DNA of 64,000 bases from NCBI GenBank assembly GCA_039621445.1, contig CP154956.1, forward strand, positions 72,600,914 through 72,664,913, read 5' to 3'. This document shows positions 15,100 through 64,000 of the stretch, piece by piece; the stretch's first letter is position 1; each line of letters opens with the position of its first letter. A model generated the notes under the pieces. It made no database searches. It was not told the DNA's origin and was given only the letters and a program-made list of their open reading frames with translations. The translations under genes were made by a program, and so were the position numbers. Origin of the DNA: Euglena gracilis (taxonomy: Eukaryota > Euglenida > Euglenophyceae > Euglenales).

Positions 15100-15930
15100 C
15101 AGTATAAGGGGTTATCAAAACGGCTTTACGCTTCTATGGGTAAATCTGGAGAAAATGGGGGTACCCCTCCCTGAAGCCACCACTGACCAAGTGGTTGACG
15201 CTTTACTACAACTTTTTCAATATTGAAAGGCACAGGCCCGTAATGCATACAGCGCTAGGCTTTTAATCACTGGCTTTGATGGCTTGAAGTTCCATGGCGT
15301 GTTAACCCCTTTTAAAAGGCTTCGGAACCAAAATCTGGAGAATTACGGTGCTTTTTGGGATACCCTCCCAATCCTCCTGGGGCTGGCACAGTCCTTCCTG
15401 CCCTCTGCTATTTGTACATTGCGTACACAACTCATTTTTTGCTGCAGAATCCTCTGTTTATATCGTTCGTCTCATTTACAGGTCCAAAGAACCACCAGTG
15501 TGTTGGGTGGGGCTCCCTACATCAAAATCAAACGTAAAGGTCAAAAAATTCACAAGTGGGAGAGAGTTGTCTCTATTCCCTAGTCGCCCCAAATGAGTCC
15601 CTTTCGTTTGATGATGTCTTATGTGGCAGCAACACGTTTCTTTGTGAATCCTGGGGGCCACCTTCTGATTTCATTAAAACCCTCCAATAAAGCCATTAGT
15701 GCTGACACAGTTGCTTCCATTACAATTTTTTTTATCCCAATACGGGGTCACCCCCCAGGTGTGGGGACCACTCTCCACCTAAGGGGCAGCGGTTGGTTTG
15801 CTCAAAAAATCTTGCATTTCGGCCGAAGAAGTCTGTGAAATTGGTCAGTGGAAGGGGGTGGAGGCTTTCACAGCCCATTATCAAAGACTAGGTGCCCAAG
15901 GTCCTTTGGAGAATGCCCCGGCCCCCCTTT
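15100..15930 (+). pseudogene. Tyrosine-recombinase-like ORF remnant
   Basis: Open pieces in alternating frames (15174-15226, 15284-15583, 15593-15838, 15798-15930) look like one decayed protein. The right end reads EEVCEIGQWKGVEAFTAHY at 15825-15881, the pattern expected at the C-terminus of tyrosine recombinases (GxW helix followed by a catalytic Tyr after His). A little upstream, one frame away, LHLRG could be the HxxR-type box. The segment with FHGVLTPFKRLRNQNLENYG would be upstream core. DIRS or Crypton elements carry such enzymes. The frame breaks mean this copy cannot work. The family assignment is by motif only. Confidence 0.4.
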
Positions 15931-15945
15931 TTCAGTGCACAATCT

Positions 15946-16369
15946 GGCCTCACAATGGCAAAGTGCGGAGCACGAGGTGTCTCGTACTCCCCCGAGGCCA
16001 GCCGACCAGGGAGGAAGGGACGCTGAGGGCGAAGCACAAAGACATTGTGAGCCCGACCCCCCCACCCATGTCAAAAAAATTACCTTCAAACGCCCTCGGT
16101 CAGAAGAAGGGGGCCACGGGGAGGAGAGGGGGGACTCCCCCAGGGACAGAAGCCACGTCGTCACGTCGGAGAAGTATCAGCAGCCAACTTCGACGAGGCG
16201 GCATTGAGCGCGGACTCCTAACCCAGTGCGCCAAAACAATCACAGCAAACCGCCGGCGGATTCACAGTGGCCCTTTTGGAGGGAGGGGCAGGAACCTCGT
16301 ACTTCCTCGAGGCAAGTCGAAAAGGGAGGAAGGGACACCGAGGGCGAAGCACAAAGACATTGTGAGGCC
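15946..16369 (+). repeat. Repeated units sharing GGGCGAAGCACAAAGACATT
   Basis: 15946-16051 and 16291-16369 share a core of about 65 bp (CTCGTACT, CGAGGC, GGGAGGAAGGGAC, then the word in the title). A third partial copy at 17425-17470 shares the beginning (GGCCTCACAAGGGCAAAGTG). The word CAAAACAATCACA with AAACCGCCGGCG occurs at about 16231 and 17392. They look like fragments of one retroelement terminal region scattered across 1.5 kb. Confidence 0.75.
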
Positions 16370-17247
16370 ATGCCTTGCTCCTCTTGGGATTGGGCTATTG
16401 AAAGGGCCACTGTGGGTCCCTTTTACTTCTGGGGCTGGGTCCTTGAAAGGGCCACCGTGGGTCCCTTTTCCCCCGTTTTTTGACAGAGGGCCTCTTTGGG
16501 TCCCTCGGGGGATTTCCCCAGCTCCCTTAGCTTCTTGGTGGCCACTGTGAGTGCACCCTGCTGCTTGGTGATGATGTCCCTTAGCTTCTTGGTGGCCACT
16601 GTGGGTCCACCCTGCTGGCCTCCAAGGCCTCCGTGAATAAATCTTTTTCCATGGTCCATCCGTTGGTCTTCCAGGCCTTGAATTCTTCTTTGCCTCCACT
16701 GGAAATCTGGGGGGGCTGCTGTGGCCCCCCCTTTTCCTACTGAGAGGGGCTGTTGTGTAAGATGAATTGGGGGGGTTTGACAGACCTTTTATGCCGCTTC
16801 CTGAGGTGATTTGCTTGCGAAACTGGCCCTCCATGGCCCCTGTAGTGGTGACCTCCTTGGCCTTGACTCCATCTCCCCGGCCTGTGGCCAATTTGTGCAC
16901 AGGCGACTGGGCGCCCTTGGGGGAAATGCCCCTGATATGTGGGCGTTGGATTTCCAATTCTGCGGCATTTTGGGCCTCCATGGCCCATTCTTTGCCCAAA
17001 AAAGGGCTGGGGCTTACCTATGTTTTCTGGGCCTTCTGGCCACAGTGGTCAAGGGGCCGTGGCCGTCACTGGAGGGGTTTTTGGGCCGGGAAATTCCTGG
17101 GGTGGCGGTCTGGGTGGGAACTACGGCCACGGTTTGCCACGTGTCGAACGCGCCTCCAAGTTCTCCAGCTGCTGCGGCCACTGCTCCAGTTCGTCCGCGT
17201 CCATGTAATTCAAATTCCTGTCCCATTACATTGTTCATTGAAGTCAA
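16262..17247 (-). pseudogene. Minus-strand retroelement ORF fragment
   Basis: Two overlapping minus-strand open frames (17247-17014 and 16999-16262). The first begins MTSMNNVMGQEFELHGRG, and an alternative frame starts MDADELEQWPQQLENLEARS, a plausible Gag start. The second is basic and Gly/Pro-rich with internal repeats (THSGHQEAKG twice, and EVKGTHSGPF). This is probably the start of another minus-strand gag, or of the same decayed element as 12440-14473, with the recombinase fragment between them. There is no named domain. Confidence 0.4.
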
Positions 17248-17714
17248 ATTTGAAAATTGATGATTGACTTTTGAGTTGGTATTCGTCTGGTTCGTGCCCT
17301 CGTTCGTGAACTCTTTTCCTTTCTTCTGGGTTGTCGAAGGGCAGTTTAAGAGTCAGCCGACGACGGCGAAAATGGCACTAAGCGGGGCCGCCAAAACAAT
17401 CACAACAAACCGCCGGCGAGCAAGGCATGGCCTCACAAGGGCAAAGTGCGGAGTCCGAGGTGTCCCAAACTAATTTTTTTTGTGAATGCGGGTCTTCCGC
17501 AAAAGGGGCAGTTGACCCCGCTCCCCGTACCCCTGGCCTGCCCCCTATTCCGACGAAAAACTCCACCAGAATTTTTCTGTTCATTACCTTCATTGAACCG
17601 TTCAAACGAAACCATTTTTATGGACATGCCAGGGAAAGCAAACACAAGCGCTGGTCAGGGGTTTCAGGGGTTGCCTTCCAAATGTGGCCACTGCGTTGGC
17701 GGGGTGGGGGTGGG

Positions 17715-17796
17715 CAGGGTTTGATATAAGGGCAGGTGGTGGTCCCCACAATCAACACCCCTTGAACCTGTGCCACCCTCCTCATAATCAACCCTG
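17715..17796. mobile_element. hAT-like MITE, family A (82 bp)
   Basis: Begins CAGGGTTTGATATAAGG and ends CCTCATAATCAACCCTG, inverted versions of each other. The flanking 8-mers are GGGGTGGG and GGGATGGG (7 of 8 match), as expected for an 8-bp target duplication. Confidence 0.75.
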
Positions 17797-18194
17797 GGGA
17801 TGGGCACTGCACTGCTATGCAATGCGAGGGAAACAGGCTTCGGCCTTCAGAGGGCACAGATTGACCAAGCGGTCAGCAGGGGTTCCAAATGGATGGCAGA
17901 GAAGGAGGCAACTGTGGAGCCCATTCCAGCAGAACACTTGGCATTACTTTGCACACAATACACAGACAGGGGCTTGCACCTGCGTAATGATGCAAACTTC
18001 CGCTTGAGGAATTTGCTGTAGGTGTGTGTCGAGATCCAATCAAATCAAATCAAAGAAAACCCTGGGATCAAACTTCTGGTATGGGATGGATACTCGTCTC
18101 AAAATGTACAATAAGCCAGCAGAATATCACAGCGCCGGTGAAGGGATGCAAGCAGGGACAATTGGGTGAGCTGTGGGGGGGGGGGGGCTCGGGG

Positions 18195-18424
18195 CGGGGG
18201 GTTTTTTAAGACCGGGGGGGGGGCCAGGGGGGGGGTCCCAGGGGACCCACAAAAAATGGCCGAAAAATTGCGAAAAGTGCTAAAAATAGCATTTTTTTTG
18301 GCGCCTGCGGCGCCGAAAAGTATATCCCACCCCCCTCCGGGGGGACCCCCCCCGGGGGGGGCTCGGCCGGACCCACCCACACTCCCCCCCCCCCCCCGGG
18401 GGTCCACGACTAAAAAAACCCCTG
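18195..18424. mobile_element. hAT-like MITE, family B, copy 1
   Basis: The left end GGGGGTTTTTTAAGACC and right end ACTAAAAAAACCCCTG are inverted relatives of the ends of the 46260-46538 element, and the interior is clearly the same (GGGGACCCACAAAAAATGGC, GGCGCCTGCGGCGCC, AAGTATATCCCACCC). The flanks GCTCGGGG and GCTGGGGT are an imperfect duplication. Confidence 0.65.
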
Positions 18425-19173
18425 GCTGGGGTGCCACAAAGAACACAGGGGGCATCCAGAACACGGATCCCATGCAGCACACTGGGGTGAGCGGCGAGGA
18501 CCGAATCTCTCCTCAGTGCCGACTAATATGGGCCGGTTTGAAAAAGGTCAGGAGTCAGTGTGGAAAAGATCTAAGGCACTTCCAAGTTGCAGAGAGCTGC
18601 ACCTGAGATTTGCCAATTCAAAAAGCAAAACCTCAAAACGACCGTTGGAGTGGAAAACAAGCAGAGGCATTTGAATTGTTGGGGCATCGTCCAAACTGGT
18701 GCAGTCGAGCAGCTCGCAAGTGGCCACTGCCACGTTTCATCGGCAGGACTGGTCTAAGGTGGCCTAATTCGCACTTAGCTTTGAAAGTGACTGTAAATTT
18801 GCGCCAACGCGCAAATCCAAAAAAAATTCTGTTTTCGAACGCTATGGCCTAAGACTCAGGACAGTCTGAAATAGTGTCTCCCTGCACCCTGGGGATGAAA
18901 GCAACAACTTGGAACTCCACGGTCTGCTGGCACAGCGTTCCCGGGGCCCAGTGTGCATGAACACAAAGTGCTGGGTGATGAAACGAGGGGACTCCATTGT
19001 GCATTTGCGCTTTGGCGCAAATTTTTTACTTTTTTGTATTTCAACATGTGGGTGACCATTGCCGCACTTGCACAATGATAACAACTTTTGTGTCAACGTG
19101 TGTTTCCATTGCGCCAAAACGCAATGGGCAGGCTCATGAAGAATGGAAATTTAAGCGTTGCGCCAAAGCGCAA

Positions 19174-19275
<102 letters not shown>

Positions 19276-20032
19276 AAATTGCAAAAGCAACATGGCTTGC
19301 ACCGAAGCGCAAATATAACTGTTTAAACTTATCTCACAATGCAGGGAGAGAACGGCCCTGGTAGAGAAGAACACCAGAGGGGATAGAGCAGAAAAATGTA
19401 GTACAGGTGGACGGAAGCCTCCTCTCAGTCATGTTAACTTAAAATTGGTCAACATTGCGCGTCGGCGCAAGAGCCATGTTGGTTTTAAAATTTAAAAAAT
19501 GTATTCTATTGCGCTTTGGCGCAATATAACTCTTAAATTTCCATTTTGCATAAGCCTGCTCATTGCACTATGGCGCAACAGCCATCAATTTTTATTTTCT
19601 ATTTTCATCACTGCCGGTGGAGAGAGCAGTCCTGGAAGCATCTCATCACCAGAGCGGACAGAGCTCAGGTGGAGGGAAACCTTGCCTGGGACAGGAAGCC
19701 AACCCTGTGTGTGCTCCCCTGATGGTGCTACACAGTCCGGGTGTAATTTGGCACTTTTTGTTGCCTTTTTTTCAGGCTCTGCGATGTGTCCGTTAAGGGT
19801 TGCCTGCTGAGGCATCCAGAGGGTGGACTCTGCATGCACATTGTGAAAAGTTGGAAAAAATGGCATATCACAGAGTTGTGGTCCCTGGGTGCTTGAAGTG
19901 CGAGGAGTGGTACAGTGGGAACCACCCGGGTGGGGGGGTTGGGGGGATTGAGGGCAAGCCCATGGACCTGTCTCAATGTCTGGTGAGCAACTCCAGGCCC
20001 CACACTGCCGAGAACAGAAGGCAATGGTTGTG

Positions 20033-20401
20033 GACATTGCGCTTAAATGCAAATTAAAAGAGAAGCCCCCTGAGCTTATGGGAGTTCCTCTGATATGTTA
20101 CAGTGGGTTGGGGGCCCCTCTCTGCATGGCCAGTGTGCGGACTTGGTGAGGAAATACATTGCGCCGAAGCGCAAAACATCATACAAAAAATGAGAAATGC
20201 AAACAAACGACTGATGTGTGATCTGAATGATCAAGCAGTGCATTACGTAGGCATATCCATTGCGCTTCGGCACAATGTATTTCCTCACCAAGCCCGCACA
20301 CTGGCCATGCAGAGAGGGGCCCCCAACACACCGTAACACATCAGAGGGACTCCCATAAGCTCAGGGGGCTTCTGTTTTAACTTGTGCTTAAGCGCAATGT
20401 C
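20033..20401. repeat. Long inverted repeat, 142-nt arms
   Basis: 20033-20174 is an inverted copy of 20260-20401 at roughly 90% identity; the loop is about 85 nt. Arms begin GACATTGCGCTTAA and end CCGAAGCGCAA, so each arm is bordered by the GCGC word of the surrounding hairpin cluster. If transcribed it would fold into a long near-perfect hairpin RNA. It could be a foldback transposon or a small-RNA source; the sequence cannot decide. Confidence 0.85.
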
Positions 20402-21752
20402 GTTTCAAAAAGCAGATGTATTTGAATGCGTTCGTGCTGTGTGAGAAGGTGGGCGGTAGAGGAGAATAATGAGGGGGGTTTGCGCGCTGCTGTGCCCAAA
20501 GCTGGGTTGGTGCTTTTCAACTATTCAGGCACTGGGGAGGGAGTGGCTGTTCGAATAAGACAAATCGTGAGCGGTGGGCTGTGGAGCCTCAATAACCTTG
20601 CACTCGGTGCACGGAGTAGGGGTTTTGGGATGTTGACAGAAAGACCTGTTTTGGCTGAACCATGTCCTCCATCTGCCCGGTGTGATGTGGCTGTCTGGTG
20701 GGTTGCAATTACCGAAAAAAAAAAGTGTCAACATGTCTTCCCTTCTCCGCCGTTGTCAATGGACCATTTCGGTTCCTCAATTCCATCATCCCCAAAGTTG
20801 TGTGCTTCAAATCCTGGGTGAGGAAAGGGGGGTGACGAGCTTCTGTAAAACACCTTTTCGGCGCACAAAACTGTTTCCTTGGCTGTGACTCCCAGGGTTC
20901 ATCTGGTGCCTGTTATTTCCAAACAGGTATTTTCCGACTTTCAAAAGTCGGCCAAAAAGAAGGGCCCCTCAGGCATGCTTAACTACGAGGCAAATGGGAG
21001 GAATCTCTGGCACTGGCAGTTGGCTCACAACGCACAGGACAAGACACGTCTGGATATCAAGTAGTTGGTGGTTGCTTTTACACACCAGGGGAGAGAGTAG
21101 AGGCTTCAAAAACGAGGGACTCGCAACGGGGGTTTTGGCACTTTTTTTTTTGGGAAAATCACGTGTCCCGGCGGTCAAACCCAGGGTTTTGAACCTTTTT
21201 CAAAATGGTGCACAGGCTGAAAAACAGCAAAATTGGGCCTGTTCCCCAGGTCCCAACATCGGAAAATGATGCACATACCACCGAGGAGGGTCTCCGCGGA
21301 ACCAGACGGTCAAAAAAAAAGGATGGGTTCTACCAACGGGTTTCAAAAAGTTTGAAAATTTGCGCCAAAGCGCAAGCTAAAAATAAAAACCTTAAATGCG
21401 AGTTAGGCCGCCTAAGCTGGTGGACAGAGAAGCAGTACACACACATCGCTGTTATGGAGAAGGAGCAGGGGTGGGGGTGGGAGCAAAGGGAGGGTTGGCG
21501 GCAGGCATCATTTTTTAAAAGCCCTGAAAAAACCTGAAAAAACCACATTTTTTTCGCCTTTACACCTGAAATGCCTTAAAATTCCTGAAAATGCCTTGTC
21601 TATCCTGCCATTGTCTATCCTACCAAGACTCAAAATATGTTTTTTTACTTTTCTTTTTTTGATTTTGGACCATATCCAAAAACTACTCTTGGAATGCCAT
21701 GGAAAATAACGGTGGTGCGAAAAAACTTTGAAATGCCTTAAAAACGCTTTAA

Positions 21753-61507
<39,755 letters not shown>

Positions 61508-62193
61508 TCATGATTAGTGTGGGATTCTTCTTCAGTGTACGCAACACACCAACTATGTAACAATCACCTTAAAAAAAAGACAATCGCATTAAAAAAAATC
61601 TAGAGCCTGCCTGTCATTGCTGCATAGCATTATCTGCAAATCCATCCAATATTTCATGTCGAGAAAAAATGTCCAGGTACTTTTGTGCACTCAACATTAT
61701 GGCCATGAAATTGTGAAATACTTTGGCACTTCCTCGAATTTGATTTCCCATCCAAAGTACAGAAATGAACCCCAGCCCACAATTTGGGTGCAGGGATGGT
61801 TCTTCTCTCTGGGTGCATGACAATTTCACAATCTTTTTTTGATTTAATTCGTCTTTTGTGTGAAATTTGACAACCCTTGAATGCGTCCCCCCCCAAAGAC
61901 GTGAAGAAGGTACGGGGAAAAAAGAATGACCCCATCATTTTTGGTTCAGACTGCAATTAAAGAACACATGCCCAAACATATTTAAAAAGCATTGCTCCAA
62001 TTTGAAAAATTGGATTCATCTGTTGCCATAGGGGCTGGAAGGGGGGGCAAACACCTCCAGACACTTGGCATTTTGGTGGTTTTGTCGGGATTTGTCGGGG
62101 TTTGAACACTGATGGTCCTGGCCACATGATTTTGGAAAGATTTGATCTGAGGCAAATGACGACTTTTAATCCCTTTTGTTTTGCACACACTTT

Positions 62194-62620
62194 TAGCCAT
62201 TTTGCCCACTGTTGGCCAAATTCAGGCCACTGTTGGCCACTTTTAACCGCTTTTGGCCTTTGACACTTTTGCCCACTTTGGCCTGTATTAAACCGATTTC
62301 AGCGTTCGGTGACTTTAGACCATCATTTCCCTTGCCCACTTTTTTGGCTGCTTTTGGCCAATTTTGCCCACGTTTGCCACTTTTAAGCCATTTTGACCAC
62401 TTTTTGCTGCTTTACTGCATTGCTGCTTCCTTTTAACTGCTTTTGGCCACTGTTGCCCACTTTTGGCCACCTTTGCCACTTTTCGGCCTTTTTTTTGCAG
62501 CCACATTTGGCAATTTTTACCACTTCCAGTCATCATACAATTACTTTTGGCCACTTCTGGGTTGCTTTTTTTTGGGACGGTTGTTGGTCACTTTGCCAAC
62601 TTTTGGCCTTTTTTTGCTGC
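62194..62620. repeat. Degenerate TTTTGGCCACT repeat
   Basis: Dozens of GGCCACT/GCCCACT/GGCCATT words at spacings of about 10-20 bp, separated by T runs. A shorter stretch of the same kind is at 33.09-33.22 kb. Confidence 0.8.
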
Positions 62621-63594
62621 CTTCAACTCCTCCACATCACCCTTTGTTCTTTCTTCCCAAAACATCATTTCTCCTGAAAACCTGTCTTCACACATCACCT
62701 CATTTGCAGACAGACATCCCCTTCTGCAACAAGAATTATCAAAACTTACTTGCTGAAACAAAATCTCTTCCTTCAATTATTCTTCAATGAAAACAAAATA
62801 TCCTGGTCTTTCAATTGCATAAAGATTGCCTCCATCTGTAACATCACAACTGCCAGCGACGTTGCCAATACATTAATCTGATGAACACGTATAAACTTGA
62901 GAAGAAGAAAAAGAGACCAGGAACATAATACACCGGTGTTAAAAGTAATTGATTGTCATGAGAACAACCCGCATGAGCCATTTCTCAATACATTTCCATC
63001 CCGATAATAATTTCAACCAACTGCGTGCCGATGCCAAGCTTCTTTGATCTCTAATCCATTCCCTTCTGAAAATGCAAACTCCCTGGCACTTTCTTTGTTT
63101 GTTGGGTTCAAAAGAAGCTTGTTGTCGGCGAGCATAAATTTTTATGGACTAACAAAAATAGAATCACCTTGCCGTCAGACAATTTAAAAAGGTTAAATTT
63201 TTTTAAATTTTTTTTTAAAAAAATTTATATTTTTATATAATTTTTTTGTCAAATTGGAAATTTTTTTTAAATTGTAGGCAAAAAATCAAATTTTCCTGCT
63301 TCTCCACACATAATTTATTGCACGAAGATCATTAACACCCAATCAAAAAACATTCCTTTTGGGCAACTTCGCCAATCCTTTTTATCCACAATCTTTTCTT
63401 CCAATTTTTTTTAAAATGTTGTCGGGATTTGTCAGGATTTGAAGAGATTTGTTGGGAATTGTCTGAACCCACACCTGAAGAGGGTCAAAAATGCTGTCGG
63501 GGGATTTTCGGGGTTTGCCAGAATTTGTCAGGATTTGTCGGGATTTGTCGTTCTTGGGGGGGGGGTACAGTTAAAAGCAAAATCTGCAGGCAGG

Positions 63595-63800
63595 GGGGGG
63601 GCTCCCTCCTTGGGCCGGGAGGATTTTTGTAAAAAAATCAAGTGCCCCTCCCCCGTCCTCGGGCCGGGGGGATTTTTTGTCAAAAATGCAACGCCCCCCC
63701 CCCCCTCTGCTCGGGCCGGGGGATTTTTGTCAAAAAATCAAACGCCACCCCCCTCCACTCCACGGGTGGGGGGATTTTTGTCAAAAAATCAACCCCCCGG
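63595..63800. repeat. Four tandem units of about 50 bp
   Basis: Each unit has TCGGGCCGGGGGGATTTTT, then a GTCAAAAAATCAA arm that pairs back with the ATTTTTTGAC side, then GCC and a C run. The central ATTTTTGTCAAAAAAT is itself palindromic. Confidence 0.85.
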
Positions 63801-64000
63801 GGGGAATGCGCTGGACGGCCCTCGGAAAAAAATGCGCAAAAAAATGCGCAAAAAAATGCGCTGAGTTTGTACATTCCTAAGGGAAAAAAGACTTAGAAAA
63901 ATTTCCAACAATAAGCCCAAAATTAAATCAAAAACACCAAAAACAGCTGAAATGAAGGCATTTTTGGTCAAAAAAATGCACGAGCAAGGCGTCACTCTCT

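Noticed and set aside
62820-62900. Minus-strand NVAGSCDV as the missing DVAG exon of the protease
   Set aside because: The match is limited to a few residues, the following sequence does not resemble the family, and no suitable splice sites give the required phase.
63020-63140. Minus-strand 40-codon ORF (MLADNKLLLNPTNKESAREF...)
   Set aside because: Protein-like composition but no recognisable family, no splice context and no link in phase to exon A.

Overview
The window is nuclear DNA of an intron-rich eukaryote, most plausibly an alga or another microbial eukaryote with a large repeat-laden genome. All splice sites I could define are GT-AG, one host gene is spread over about 40 kb, and the rest is retroelements, small DNA transposons, homopolymer G/C runs and microsatellites. 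There is nothing bacterial (no operons, CRISPR or rRNA). I cannot name the lineage; cytosine methyltransferases inside LTR retrotransposons are known from dinoflagellates and a charophyte alga, but that does not place this genome.

Region 1 (1-9.06 kb, plus strand) is most of a Ty3/gypsy-type LTR retrotransposon. A long coiled-coil Gag with an RRM-like segment and a CCHC knuckle is followed, in the same frame across a single UAG, by an intact Pol of 1718 codons. Pol order is cytosine-5 DNA methyltransferase, retropepsin, reverse transcriptase, RNase H, integrase, chromodomain. This element, with a DNA-methylating domain at one end of Pol and a chromatin-reading domain at the other, is the most interesting item in the window. 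The gag frame is broken in three places, and each break coincides with a short GT...AG segment whose removal restores the frame.

Region 2 (9.06-17.5 kb): a polypurine tract and a presumed 3' LTR of about 2.4 kb with a G-run tandem array, then the start of a second copy of the same gag family (75 bp identical to the left edge of the window). This collides head-on with a decayed minus-strand gag of a related element. A broken tyrosine-recombinase-like ORF and further retroelement debris follow.

Region 3 (17.5-21.75 kb): intergenic, with a small hAT-like element, a cluster of TTGCGC...GCGCAA hairpins and a long inverted repeat with 142-nt arms.

Region 4 (21.75-61.49 kb, minus strand): a mitochondrial m-AAA protease gene (AFG3/YTA12 type, FtsH family). 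I recovered 13 exons with phase-consistent GT-AG junctions, running from the Walker A exon to the stop codon. Only 1456 of 39738 bp are coding. The 5' exons (transit peptide, membrane domain, start of the AAA domain) are not recognised and probably lie beyond 64 kb. Its introns hold several related families of non-autonomous hAT-like transposons (CAGGG...CCCTG-type ends, 8-bp target duplications, some nested), foldback repeats and microsatellites, one of which abuts a 5' splice site.

Region 5 (61.49-64 kb): intronic or upstream sequence with degenerate GGCCAC-type and 50-bp repeats and no recognisable exon.
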